A stretch of DNA of 13,361 nt from CAZMCT01 sp964564785 (GCA_964564785.1 CAZMCT010000112.1:1-13361), one strand, 5' to 3'. Shown: positions 1 through 7,039, counted from the stretch's first letter. A program made the numbers and translations. Notes: a model not told the origin generated them from the sequence alone.

Positions 1-423
1 ATGATGTGCCTCATCATTTTCTTCCTGCTGGCGAGCAAACTGGTGGCGGTGGAGAACGATCCGATCCGTCTGCCGTGGGCAGTGGCGGCGCAGGAGCTGG
101 ACCCGACCGAACTGGGCCAACGGGTGACGATCACGGTGCGGCCGGCGGCGGGCGGGGGGGACGGGGCGGAGTACGTGGTGGCGGACTGGGACGGTCAGCA
201 GGTGGTGCGGCGGGCGCTGCAACCGGAAGAAGTGGAGGGTTTGCTGGCGGCGCGCGCGGCGCGGGCGGGGCGTGAGGGGACGAAGCTGCGGTGCGTGATC
301 CGGGCGGACGAGCAGGTGATGTACAAGCACGTGGAGGTGGTGCTGCGCGGCTGTGGGCGGGCGAAGATTGCGGACGTGGTGTTCTCGGCCAACAAGGGCA
401 GCGGGGCGGAGGGGCGCACATGA
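1..423 (+). CDS. ExbD/TolR-family protein, 5' truncated by the window edge
   Basis: Inner-membrane ExbD/TolR-type subunit that would work with an ExbB/TolQ/MotA-like channel to pass proton-motive-force energy to periplasmic partners. The visible protein is 140 aa and opens directly in the single membrane helix (MMCLIIFFLLASK). Family members normally have about 15-25 cytoplasmic residues before it, including the ion-conducting Asp of a P-x-[LIV]-D motif. That Asp would lie just left of base 1, so the ATG at base 1 is probably an internal Met. The rest is a periplasmic domain with the usual late 'ADEQVMYKHVEVVLRGC' stretch (about residues 101-117), matching the family's D-x-x-x-x-Y-x-x-V pattern. 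Its TGA stop overlaps the next ATG as ATGA, so the two ExbDs look translationally coupled. An exbB gene is expected upstream but not seen. Family call is strong; the biological substrate is unknown. Confidence 0.85.
   Translation: MMCLIIFFLLASKLVAVENDPIRLPWAVAAQELDPTELGQRVTITVRPAAGGGDGAEYVVADWDGQQVVRRALQPEEVEGLLAARAARAGREGTKLRCVIRADEQVMYKHVEVVLRGCGRAKIADVVFSANKGSGAEGRT
408..414 (+). promoter_or_regulatory. Shine-Dalgarno site for the second exbD
   Basis: GGAGGGG lies five bases before the ATG at 420. It decides the start of the second ExbD gene, because the same frame stays open back to 291. The chosen start puts the PMVD motif 17 residues in, as usual for ExbD. Confidence 0.6.
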
Positions 424-890
424 AAGGCCGACCGGCGAGCGCGGGCGAGGTGGTGCCCAACTTGGCGCCGATGGTCGACGTGATCATGGTGCTGCTGGTG
501 TTCTTCCTGCTGGGGACGTCGCTGGACCTGGTGAAGCACGGGGTCTTGCAGACGGAGCTCGACCCGAGCAGCGGGCCGGGGGCCGGGGCGCGGGTGGAGA
601 TCCGGCCGCAGATCCGGATCGCCCTGGCGGATGTGCGTGGGGGTGAGGCCGCGGCGGTGTTCCTGAACGAGGATTCCCTGGGCGAGAACGGATTCGACGC
701 GCTGCGGCGGCAGATGGACGGGCGAAGGCGGGCCGGCGCGGACCCGGGCAGCGCGGTCGTGATCGGGGCCGAGCAGAATGTCCGCTGGGAGTTCGTGGTG
801 CGGGCGATGGACGCGGCCGTGCAGGCCCGGTTCGCGAACATCCAGTTTGCGGTCAGCTTCCGGCAGGGGAGCATCAGCGGGTCGCCGTAA
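420..890 (+). CDS. ExbD/TolR-family biopolymer transport protein
   Basis: Full-length second ExbD-like protein (156 aa), again predicted to be a proton-coupled inner-membrane energy-transducing subunit. The N-terminus carries the family signature NLAPMVDVIMVLLVFFLL. Asp20 is the conserved charged residue at the start of the single membrane helix (about 18-35). The periplasmic domain ends with 'EQNVRWEFVVRAMDAA', the counterpart of the family's Y-x-x-V-x-x-x-M-D stretch. The start at 420 overlaps the preceding stop and has a good ribosome-binding site; the upstream extension of the frame to 291 only shadows the first ExbD. Two diverged exbD genes in a row may form a heteromeric ExbD pair in one complex (inference). 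The TPR gene follows after 15 bases, so all three are probably one operon. Confidence 0.92.
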   Translation: MKGRPASAGEVVPNLAPMVDVIMVLLVFFLLGTSLDLVKHGVLQTELDPSSGPGAGARVEIRPQIRIALADVRGGEAAAVFLNEDSLGENGFDALRRQMDGRRRAGADPGSAVVIGAEQNVRWEFVVRAMDAAVQARFANIQFAVSFRQGSISGSP

Positions 891-905
891 TGCCCGACAG
901 ATAAC

Positions 906-3719
906 ATGCAGGCAACCACCCACGCCAATCGAAGTTGCTCTGGGGCCGGTCGGGTTACTCTGTGTTTCTTTTTTCTCACCGTCGTCTCGACCCTGATGGG
1001 GCAGACCGCCACCGCGCCCGATGCCGATCTCGAGCGGCTGGTGACGGAGGGCCGGGTGGAGCAGGTCGAAGCGCAGCTTCGGGGAAGCACGCAGCCTGAC
1101 GACCTGCATCTGATCGCCCGGGCGTGGGGCCACCGCGCGCGGCGGGCGCGCGGCGCGGATGAACAGCAGCGGGCGTGGAAGACGGTGGACGAAAAGTATC
1201 TCCGCTGGCTCGAAGCGCTCGAAAAGCCGGCGCGCGGGGGCGATCTGCCGGCGGTGGTGCGTCTCGCGGCCGGGCGGGTCGAGTACGCCGGGCTGCTCAT
1301 GGCGGGCCGAGCCGGGCCACAACTGGACGAACTCGAAATCACGGCCGGGCAGCGAGGGGATCGCGGGAAGATCACGGCGATCCTGACACAGGCCCGCGGG
1401 CTGTGCGAGCAGGCCGGCGCGGCGCTGGAGCCGATCGCGGCCGATCTGCCGGCGCGTGAGGAGGAGCTGCTGGCGGCGGGAGTGTACGACCTGCTGACGC
1501 AATCGCGGCTGGACGGGATGCTGAACCTGGGCTGGTCGCTGTACTTTCTGGGCGTGTTCGAGGCCGACGAGGTGCGGCGGGCCGAGCTGCTCGGAAAGGC
1601 GGAGCGAAAGTTCCAGGAGCTGGTGGACTCGGGGCAGGTCGGCGAGATGATCTACCAGTGCCGGCTGGCGCTGGGGATGGCGCAGCGCGAGCGCGGGCGG
1701 CTCGACGAAGCGGCCCGCACGATGGGCTACGCACTGGCCGAGGGCGTGCCGCCGGCGGTGGGCGCACAGGCCCGGTACGAGCTGGCCCGCACACAGATCC
1801 GCGCGGGCAAGTTTGACGAGGCCCGGGCGACGCTGCGGCCGCTGGTGGACAAGGACCCGGAGCAACTGCCCGAGGTGGAGCGGGGGGCGAAGTTCTACAT
1901 CAACCTCGCGCATCTGTGGGATGCGAACAGCTACCTGATCGAAGCCGATGCGGTGCGGCGCGAGGCCGCGGACACGACCGCCCGCACGGCCGTGCTCCAG
2001 AAGGTGCAGCGCTGCCGCGAGGCGGGCGTGGGGCGATTCCGGCGGCTCGCGACGCGCGGGGGGGCATGGCCGGCGCTGGCCCAGCTCTACGTCGCGGCGA
2101 GCGTGGACTTGAAGGCGGCACCGGCCGAGCTGGGGACGGCCGAGCTGCTCTACACGGCGGGCGTGCTGATCGACGGCAAGAAGTACCGCGAAGCACTGCC
2201 GCGGCTGACCGAGGCGGCGCGGCGCGAGGAGCCGGACAAGCAACTCGCGGGCGAGGTGCTGTTCGAGCTGGGCCGCTGCCAGTACCTGCTGAAGCAGGAG
2301 CGGGCGGCGGCCGAGACGTTCGGGCGGCTGGCCCGCGAGCAGCGCGGGCACCCGCAGGCGCCGCAGGCGGCGGGGCTGGCGTACGGGCTGTGGGGGCAGC
2401 TCGCCGAGCGCTCGAAGAAGCCGGAAGACTACCTGGCGCTGGCGGACACGCTGCGCAACTTGCTCGAGAGCTTCCCCGAGCACCCGAAGCGGGAGGAAGC
2501 CGCCTGGCTGCTGCCGGTTGCGCTCCAGCTTGCCGGGCGGTACGACGCGGCGGCGGAGGAGTTCGGCAAGGTCCCGGCGACGGCGAAACACGGCGACGAG
2601 GCGCGCTATCGGCGGGTGATGTGCCTGCGGAGGGCGGTCGAGGCGGGCCGCGCCGGGTTGTCGCCGGACGAGTATCGGGCGCGGGCGATCAAGGCCGCCG
2701 AGGCGATGCTCAAGTACGCGGACGAAGCCGCGGCCAGCGCAGCCCAGGCGCCGCGGCCGGAAGAAGTGCGAAACTGGGCGGCCGAGGCGCGGTTGCAAGC
2801 GGCTGAGTTGCTCGCTTCGGGGGGCGTGGACGAGTACCGGCGGGCCTTGAGCGCTGTTGAGAACTTCGAAGCGCCGCGCAGTGGCGACGAGTTCCTTGGC
2901 CGCGTGCTGGCGGCGCGGATTCGCGCGTACCGGGGCCTGCGCGATTTCGCGGCCGCTTCGCAGATTCTCACGCAGTACTTGCGGACCGCCCCCGCCGAGC
3001 AGGTTGGCGGCACGCTCGGAGCCCTCGCTCGCGGCATGCAGGACGAGGTCGAGCGGCTGCTGGCCGCAGGGCAGGCGGAAGCCGCGGCCGCGCTGGCCGC
3101 CGACGCGCTGTCCACGTTCGAGGAGCTGGAGAAGTGGGTACAGGAGGATGCGCGCCGGGGGACGCACCTCGAGGCGGTGCAGGCGGGCCGCGCGCGGATG
3201 TTGTACCTGGCGGGGCAGACGGACGGGGCGGGGAAGCTGGTGGATGCGCTCTTGGCGAAAAGCCCGAAGAACGGGAACTACCAGCACCTTCAGGCACTGA
3301 TCTTGACCAGCCGATTGACACCCGAGTCGCCCACCGCGGAAGTGGAGCGGGCGCAGGCGGCGTGGGAGGCGCTGCTGGCGGATGGCGCGATTCGCGTGCG
3401 GGCGCCGGAGCGGTACTGGGAGGCACGCTACCACTGGCTGGCGCTGGCGTTGCGGCTGGGTGCGGCCGCGGACGTGGAGACGGCAATCACCCAGGAGCGG
3501 GTGTGGCGACCGGACCTGGGCGGCGAGCCGTGGCGCGCGAAGCTCGAGGGGCTGCTGCGTGAGGCACGGGCGGCGCAGGGGAAGCCGACCGAGCCGGAAA
3601 GCCAGCCGTCCGAGGCCGAACAAGCCACTCCATCGAACCGCGAGGCGCCAGCGAACGCCGCGCGCGGGTCACAACGTGAAGCGCCAGCGAGCGCCGCCGT
3701 CATTCCGAACGGAGCGTAG
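906..3719 (+). CDS. Large exported TPR-repeat protein of the ExbD operon
   Basis: A 937-aa protein. The N-terminus has a 16-residue polar region, a hydrophobic core (about residues 17-31, VTLCFFFLTVVSTLM) and then QTATA, which fits a Sec signal peptide with export to the periplasm. The body is almost wholly Ala/Leu/Glu/Arg-rich helical pairs of TPR type, clearest at about 202-277 and 414-560 (for example 'GKKYREALPRLTEAARRE' and 'AGRYDAAAEEFGKV'). No catalytic motif is visible; a scaffold or partner-binding role is likely. It sits 15 bases after exbD, and TPR genes are known companions of ExbB/ExbD clusters, so it is a candidate periplasmic partner of the energised complex. After about residue 892 the chain becomes a low-complexity Pro/Ser/Glu tail encoded partly by a repeat element that also supplies the TAG stop. 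An alternative start at Met31 would destroy the signal peptide and is less likely. Confidence 0.85.
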   Translation: MQATTHANRSCSGAGRVTLCFFFLTVVSTLMGQTATAPDADLERLVTEGRVEQVEAQLRGSTQPDDLHLIARAWGHRARRARGADEQQRAWKTVDEKYLRWLEALEKPARGGDLPAVVRLAAGRVEYAGLLMAGRAGPQLDELEITAGQRGDRGKITAILTQARGLCEQAGAALEPIAADLPAREEELLAAGVYDLLTQSRLDGMLNLGWSLYFLGVFEADEVRRAELLGKAERKFQELVDSGQVGEMIYQCRLALGMAQRERGRLDEAARTMGYALAEGVPPAVGAQARYELARTQIRAGKFDEARATLRPLVDKDPEQLPEVERGAKFYINLAHLWDANSYLIEADAVRREAADTTARTAVLQKVQRCREAGVGRFRRLATRGGAWPALAQLYVAASVDLKAAPAELGTAELLYTAGVLIDGKKYREALPRLTEAARREEPDKQLAGEVLFELGRCQYLLKQERAAAETFGRLAREQRGHPQAPQAAGLAYGLWGQLAERSKKPEDYLALADTLRNLLESFPEHPKREEAAWLLPVALQLAGRYDAAAEEFGKVPATAKHGDEARYRRVMCLRRAVEAGRAGLSPDEYRARAIKAAEAMLKYADEAAASAAQAPRPEEVRNWAAEARLQAAELLASGGVDEYRRALSAVENFEAPRSGDEFLGRVLAARIRAYRGLRDFAAASQILTQYLRTAPAEQVGGTLGALARGMQDEVERLLAAGQAEAAAALAADALSTFEELEKWVQEDARRGTHLEAVQAGRARMLYLAGQTDGAGKLVDALLAKSPKNGNYQHLQALILTSRLTPESPTAEVERAQAAWEALLADGAIRVRAPERYWEARYHWLALALRLGAAADVETAITQERVWRPDLGGEPWRAKLEGLLREARAAQGKPTEPESQPSEAEQATPSNREAPANAARGSQREAPASAAVIPNGA
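3642..3698 (+). repeat. Two imperfect direct repeats in the TPR gene tail
   Basis: GAGGCGCCAGCGAACGCCGC begins at 3642, and a near copy, GAAGCGCCAGCGAGCGCCGC, begins at 3678, 36 bases later. They encode the parallel peptides REAPANAA and REAPASAA. The copies run straight into the inverted-repeat element that follows and may belong to the same dispersed repeat. Confidence 0.55.
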
Positions 3720-3795
3720 CGTAGTGAGGAATCTGGCCACAAACGCGGTTTGCCCGGCGGATCGAGGTGTTGTCTCGTGCGCGGCCAGATTCCTC
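3698..3795. repeat. Dispersed-type inverted repeat spanning the TPR stop codon
   Basis: The left part reads CGTCATTCCGAACGGAGCG then TAGCGTAGTGAGGAATCTGG. This resembles the 'cattccgaacgaagcgaggaatct' class of dispersed repeats found in many unrelated bacterial genomes, often mistranslated as short spurious ORFs. GAGGAATCTGGCC at 3726-3738 is perfectly complementary to GGCCAGATTCCTC at 3783-3795, giving a 13-bp stem around a 44-base loop. The TAG stop of the TPR gene (3717-3719) falls inside it. I see no transposase and no clear target-site duplication, so it could be a non-autonomous (MITE-like) or REP-like element. Only one copy is in the window, so its dispersed nature is recalled, not shown here. 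Confidence 0.6.
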
Positions 3796-3891
3796 GTCTG
3801 TCGCCGCGGGGACTTCTTCGGCATGCAAAAGGGTTGCTCCTCGTAAAAACAGCGCTTGCCGCGTGCGCCGTTTGCGGCGGCTGCGCCGGGG

Positions 3892-3922
3892 GGCCGTGAT
3901 ATACGTGCCGAAGTTCACGGCC
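3892..3922. repeat. 8-bp perfect inverted repeat
   Basis: GGCCGTGA (3892-3899) is complementary to TCACGGCC (3915-3922) across a 15-base loop. There is no T-tract on either side, so an intrinsic terminator is unlikely. It could be a protein-binding palindrome or chance in GC-rich DNA. Confidence 0.35.
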
Positions 3923-3998
3923 GTGCGGATGTATCGGATGGACGAGCTTCAGATGGTTGCGCAGCTCCGCGCCCCCGCGTTTCGCGACGCACCGGGCC

Positions 3999-4018
3999 GA
4001 CAGGAATCGAGACCTGTC
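3999..4018 (-). terminator. Small hairpin downstream of the PAS regulator gene
   Basis: GACAGG (3999-4004) pairs with CCTGTC (4013-4018) over an 8-base loop, about 50 bases beyond the minus-strand stop at 4070. The stem is only 6 bp and no U-run follows, so this is a weak terminator candidate. Confidence 0.2.
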
Positions 4019-4069
4019 AAGGTTAGCAGAAATCGGGTTCAATGGGAGTGCGTGCGGGCCGCGTGGAAC

Positions 4070-4663
4070 TCAGCGCTGCGGCCCGCCGCGGATTCCGAGC
4101 CGGCGCATCTTGCGCCAAAGCGTGGTGCGGCTCAGCCCCAGTTCGCGACAGGCTTCGGCCCGGTTCCAGTGGTGGCGGCGGAGTACATCCTCGATCGTCC
4201 GCCGCGCGGACACCTCAAGAATGGTCAGGCCCGCCGCGCGGTCTTCGGCCGCGGCCCGCCGCGACTTGCCGTTGCCGTTCAGCGGGTAAAAAGTCTGCGC
4301 CTGGCCGGCGAGCGCCCCGCTGGCGTCCCACAGTGGGCAGGCGGACATGCGCACCGGGCGCGGGGCGTCGAACCGATCGCGAATAGTCACGCGCCGATCC
4401 GACACGCCGCGGCCGGTTTCGAACACCTGCCGACCCAGACACCGCGCGCCGCCGCAGATCCCGCTGCGGAACACTTCCGCGCAGCGCCGGCCCAGGGCCT
4501 GGTCGCGCGCATACCCGGTGAGCTGCTCGGCGGCGGGGTTGAACGCGGTGATGACGAAATTGACGTCGGTGGTGAAGAGCGGATCGGCCACGAGGTTGAG
4601 AATCGCCTCGAGCTGCTCACGGTTAACGCTCGAAGGCAGGAGCGACGCGGCCATTGCCGTCAT
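4070..4663 (-). CDS. PAS-domain regulator with Fis-type helix-turn-helix, no AAA+ domain
   Basis: Predicted cytoplasmic DNA-binding sensor of 197 aa. Residues about 14-125 form a PAS domain ('ILNLVADPLFTTDVNF', 'FNPAAEQLTGYARDQALGR', 'FRSGIC'). Residues about 146-191 are a Fis-type HTH ('TIEDVLRRHHWNRAEACRE', then 'LGLSRTTLWRKMRRLGI'), the DNA-binding end typical of NtrC-class activators. The sigma-54-contacting AAA+ domain that usually lies between them is absent; about 20 residues link the two. It therefore probably acts as a simple repressor or activator and not as a sigma-54 enhancer-binding protein. Cys61, Cys70, Cys75 and Cys109 lie in the PAS domain and could bind metal or form disulfides (inference). 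It is divergent from the VKOR-DsbA gene across 114 bases, so that gene is the first candidate target. The start is uncertain: a second in-frame ATG lies three codons later, and neither has a strong ribosome-binding site. Confidence 0.85.
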   Translation of the reverse strand: MTAMAASLLPSSVNREQLEAILNLVADPLFTTDVNFVITAFNPAAEQLTGYARDQALGRRCAEVFRSGICGGARCLGRQVFETGRGVSDRRVTIRDRFDAPRPVRMSACPLWDASGALAGQAQTFYPLNGNGKSRRAAAEDRAAGLTILEVSARRTIEDVLRRHHWNRAEACRELGLSRTTLWRKMRRLGIRGGPQR

Positions 4664-4704
4664 TTTACCAACGCGTCACCCGCGGCGCGAAGCCCCGCCC
4701 ACGG

Positions 4705-4733
4705 TTGGTCGTGGCCCATCCATCCGATAGACT
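4705..4733 (+). promoter_or_regulatory. Possible sigma-70-type promoter for the VKOR-DsbA gene
   Basis: TTGGTC (4705-4710) and TAGACT (4728-4733) are separated by 17 bases and lie about 44 bases before the ATG at 4778. They match the -35 and -10 consensus at three and four of six positions. Support is weak, but the same -10 hexamer and spacing recur before the phosphoesterase gene. Confidence 0.3.
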
Positions 4734-4777
4734 GAGCACGGACCGAGCGTACAGTTGATCAAGGGACGCGCAATAAG

Positions 4778-6760
4778 ATGAGCAAGAAGACCGCCCGCCG
4801 AAACCGTCCGCCGCAACCCGGTCGTTCCGTTCTCACAGCGGCTTCATCCGCTGCCCAGCCTGCGGCGTCGGGCCTCTGGGTTGTGCTGGGCGGCGCATTT
4901 CTGGCGGCCTCGGCCGGAGCGGCCCTGTTGTTGGTCATCGAGCATTTCGGGGCGCTGCGGTTGCCGGGTTGTGGCGAGGGTGGCGCGTGCGAAAAGGCGG
5001 CGGCCAGCGTCTGGGGCAAGGTGCCGCTGGGGCGTTTCAAGTGGCCGGTGTCGTATCTGGGGCTGACGTATTTCGGCAGCATGCTGGCGGCGTGGGTTGG
5101 CAGCGGGGGTGGGATTGGGCGGCTGCTGCGGTGGGTGGCACGGCTGGGTGCGCTGGTGTCGCTGGGGTTTTGCGCGATCATCGCTGTCGAAAAGCTGTTG
5201 TGCATGTACTGCTTGGCGTCGCATGTGGGGAACTTCGCCTTCTGGGCGGTGTCGGAATCGACGCGCCGCGGGTCCGGGCGACCGGGGAGGGCGCTGGGGC
5301 TGTTCGCCGGCAGTTTTGTGCTCGTCACGGCCGTGCTGGGGGTGCTGAACACCCGGCACCTGGCGGCGATCCAGGCCGCGGCCGAACTGGAACTGTCGCA
5401 GACGCTTGGACAATTGGTCGAGGACTCGAACCGTCGTCGGGGCGACACCGCACCCACGACGGATGCGCAAACGGCGCCGGCTCCCGGCGTCGAGACGCTG
5501 GGGCCTGCGTCGCGTCCGGCGACCGCGCCGACCAGCGCGCCCGCTACCGATACGGCGCCGGCCGAGCGCAAGCCGTTCACGGGCCGGTGGCGGGTGGGGC
5601 CGGAGAACGCGCCCATCAGGATCGTGATCTTCACCGATTACCAGTGTCCAGACTGCTACAAGGTGGAGCAGCAGATGGCGGCGCTGATCCGCGAGCGGCA
5701 AGACATCTCGGTTTCGGTGAAGCACTTCCCGTTCTGCACGGAGTGCAACCCGGTGGCCAAGCGGACTTTGCACGAGAACGCGTGCTGGGCGGCGCGGGCG
5801 GCGGAAGCGGCGGGGCTCTTGTGGGGCAGCGCGGGCTTTTTCAAGATGCACGAGTGGCTGTTCAGCCGTAAGGGGACGTTTCAGACGGAAGCGGAGCTGA
5901 ATGCGGGGATCCGTGCGCTCGGTTATGATCCGACGGGCTTCGTGGCGGTCATGAGCGGCGAGCAGGCCCTGCGGAACGTGCAGGAGGATTGCCGCGAGGG
6001 CGGGCGGCTGGGGCTGCTGTTCACGCCGATGGTGTTCATCAACGGTGTGGAGCTGCGCGGGATTCTGGCGCCCGACGCCCTGCGCAGGGCGGTCGAGCAG
6101 CTCGCCGCGACCAACCCGCCGCCGGGCAGCCCGCTGGACGACATCCCGCCGCCGGCGCTGGACAAGTTCCTGGCCGACTGGCAGGACCAGAAGCCGTACG
6201 AGCGGGCGACCGACAGCAGCAGTTGGAAGATGGGGCCGGACGAGGCCCGCGTGAAGGTGCTGGTGTGGGGCGACTATCAGGACCCCTTCACGGCCGAGGT
6301 GGATGCGACCATCCGCGCGTTCGTGAGCAGTCGCACGGACGCGCAGTACACCTTCCGCATGTATCCGTTCAGCAACGAGTGCAATCCGTTCTTGAACGAC
6401 AAGCGCTTCGAGCACAGTTGCCGGACGGCACGGGCGGCGGAGGCCGCGGGCCGGCTGGGCGGGGTCGAGGTGTTCTGGAAGATGCACGCCTGGCTGATGG
6501 CGCACCGCACCGATTACAGCGATGCCGGGCTGCGGGCCGCCGCGGTCGAGATGGGGCTCGAGCCCGAAGCACTACTGGCCGAGATGGAAAGCACCGCGGT
6601 CGCGAAAGCCATCGACGAGGACATCCGCGCGGGCAAGGGCGACGGCTTGCGCTTCATTCCGCGGATCATCATCAACGGGCGCTGGCTACAGCGTTTCACG
6701 CTCGAGGGCGAGAACGTGGTGCGGCGGGCGCTCGAGGCCGCGGCGGCGCAGGAGCAGTAG
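4778..6760 (+). CDS. VKOR fused to two DsbA-like thioredoxin-fold domains
   Basis: Predicted inner-membrane enzyme (660 aa) for disulfide-bond formation outside the cytoplasm. VKOR re-oxidises a DsbA partner and hands electrons to quinone. Residues about 34-190 are the VKOR part: several hydrophobic helices, first Cys pair Cys65/Cys71, conserved-type Ser77, and quinone-proximal CMYC (Cys142/Cys145). A Pro/Ala/Thr linker (about 220-265) leads to DsbA-like domain 1 (about 268-445), with CPDC at 290-293 and cis-Pro in TPMVFING (Pro417). Domain 2 (about 483-660) repeats the fold, including IPRIIING (Pro628), but the active site reads DPFT at 502-505, so it cannot do thiol-disulfide exchange there. 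Both copies share an ECN Cys and a later Cys (323/336 and 535/548), showing internal duplication. VKOR-thioredoxin fusions are known; a second degenerate DsbA copy is unusual. A weak AAGGGA lies 11 bases before the start. Confidence 0.92.
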   Translation: MSKKTARRNRPPQPGRSVLTAASSAAQPAASGLWVVLGGAFLAASAGAALLLVIEHFGALRLPGCGEGGACEKAAASVWGKVPLGRFKWPVSYLGLTYFGSMLAAWVGSGGGIGRLLRWVARLGALVSLGFCAIIAVEKLLCMYCLASHVGNFAFWAVSESTRRGSGRPGRALGLFAGSFVLVTAVLGVLNTRHLAAIQAAAELELSQTLGQLVEDSNRRRGDTAPTTDAQTAPAPGVETLGPASRPATAPTSAPATDTAPAERKPFTGRWRVGPENAPIRIVIFTDYQCPDCYKVEQQMAALIRERQDISVSVKHFPFCTECNPVAKRTLHENACWAARAAEAAGLLWGSAGFFKMHEWLFSRKGTFQTEAELNAGIRALGYDPTGFVAVMSGEQALRNVQEDCREGGRLGLLFTPMVFINGVELRGILAPDALRRAVEQLAATNPPPGSPLDDIPPPALDKFLADWQDQKPYERATDSSSWKMGPDEARVKVLVWGDYQDPFTAEVDATIRAFVSSRTDAQYTFRMYPFSNECNPFLNDKRFEHSCRTARAAEAAGRLGGVEVFWKMHAWLMAHRTDYSDAGLRAAAVEMGLEPEALLAEMESTAVAKAIDEDIRAGKGDGLRFIPRIIINGRWLQRFTLEGENVVRRALEAAAAQEQ

Positions 6761-6803
6761 CGCTGGAACTGCGAGTTCGGCGCACCATGGGGCGCCCGCG
6801 GGG

Positions 6804-6825
6804 GTCGGCCGGCCCAGCGGCCGAC
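6804..6825. terminator. Hairpin between convergent genes
   Basis: GTCGGCC (6804-6810) pairs perfectly with GGCCGAC (6819-6825) around an 8-base loop. It lies between the VKOR-DsbA stop (6760) and the convergent minus-strand stop (6827), so it could end transcripts from both sides. No U-run follows in either direction. Confidence 0.35.
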
Positions 6826-6826
6826 G

Positions 6827-7039
6827 CTAGCGTGCCCTGAACAGCCGGGCCCGTGTCCCTTCCGGGCCGACGCGGATCCGCACCGGGCGCAGGCAACGCG
6901 GGCAACGGCCCTGGTATACGCGCTGCGTGGGCGCGCGGTAGATCCGCTCGTACACCCCGCAACAGTCGAACAGCACGCCGATGAACGGGCGGTCGAATCC
7001 GGTACTGGACTGCGAGTCGTCGTAAATGTCGAGCGGCAC
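6827..7039 (-). CDS. Small zinc-ribbon-like protein, conserved type, function unknown
   Basis: A 70-aa basic protein. Cys26-Cys27 (FDCCGVYERIYR) and Cys46-x-x-Cys49 (GRCPRC) could form a four-cysteine zinc site. The pattern CCGVYxRIYR...Y-x-GRCPRC...RPV-x-x-x-VGPEGT...FRAR resembles small uncharacterised proteins I recall from planctomycete genomes; I cannot name a family or function. The start is GTG at 7039, supported by GGAG nine bases upstream. A longer frame on the same strand (6696-7202) is a shadow. The gene lies 80 bases after the DUF1611 gene on the same strand and may be cotranscribed with it. It ends in TAG facing the VKOR-DsbA gene. It could bind nucleic acid or a protein partner, but nothing in the sequence decides this. 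Confidence 0.75.
   Translation of the reverse strand: MPLDIYDDSQSSTGFDRPFIGVLFDCCGVYERIYRAPTQRVYQGRCPRCLRPVRIRVGPEGTRARLFRAR

Larger units (their letters stand above)
3720..4069. other. Gene-free stretch: repeat element plus unassigned sequence
   Basis: Between the TPR stop and the PAS regulator stop there is no ORF with a credible protein. The open frames here are Arg/Pro/Ala-rich and cross the repeat or antisense shadows of neighbours. The first 75 bases are the inverted-repeat element. Two smaller inverted repeats follow, at 3892-3922 and 3999-4018. I found no tRNA or other recognisable RNA. Confidence 0.6.

Noticed and set aside
195..3623. Minus-strand open frame of 1142 aa opposite the exbD/TPR operon
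   Set aside because: It is an Arg/Pro/Leu-rich antisense shadow, expected in GC-rich coding DNA. It has no domain, and the plus-strand genes have clear motifs.
3700..3918. Minus-strand 72-aa frame across the repeat
   Set aside because: It is mostly translation of the inverted-repeat element, a typical spurious ORF.
4021..4050. GGTTCAAT sequence resembling a tRNA T-loop
   Set aside because: No flanking T-stem, acceptor stem or anticodon arm can be drawn.
4709..4727. Possible sigma-54 promoter (GTGGCCC...TCCG) before the VKOR gene
   Set aside because: It lacks the TGGCAC/TTGC core at proper spacing, and the adjacent regulator has no AAA+ domain to drive sigma-54.
3767..4735. Plus-strand frame of 322 aa over the gene-free stretch and the PAS gene
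   Set aside because: It is antisense to the PAS-Fis gene, crosses the repeat, and shows no recognisable protein features.
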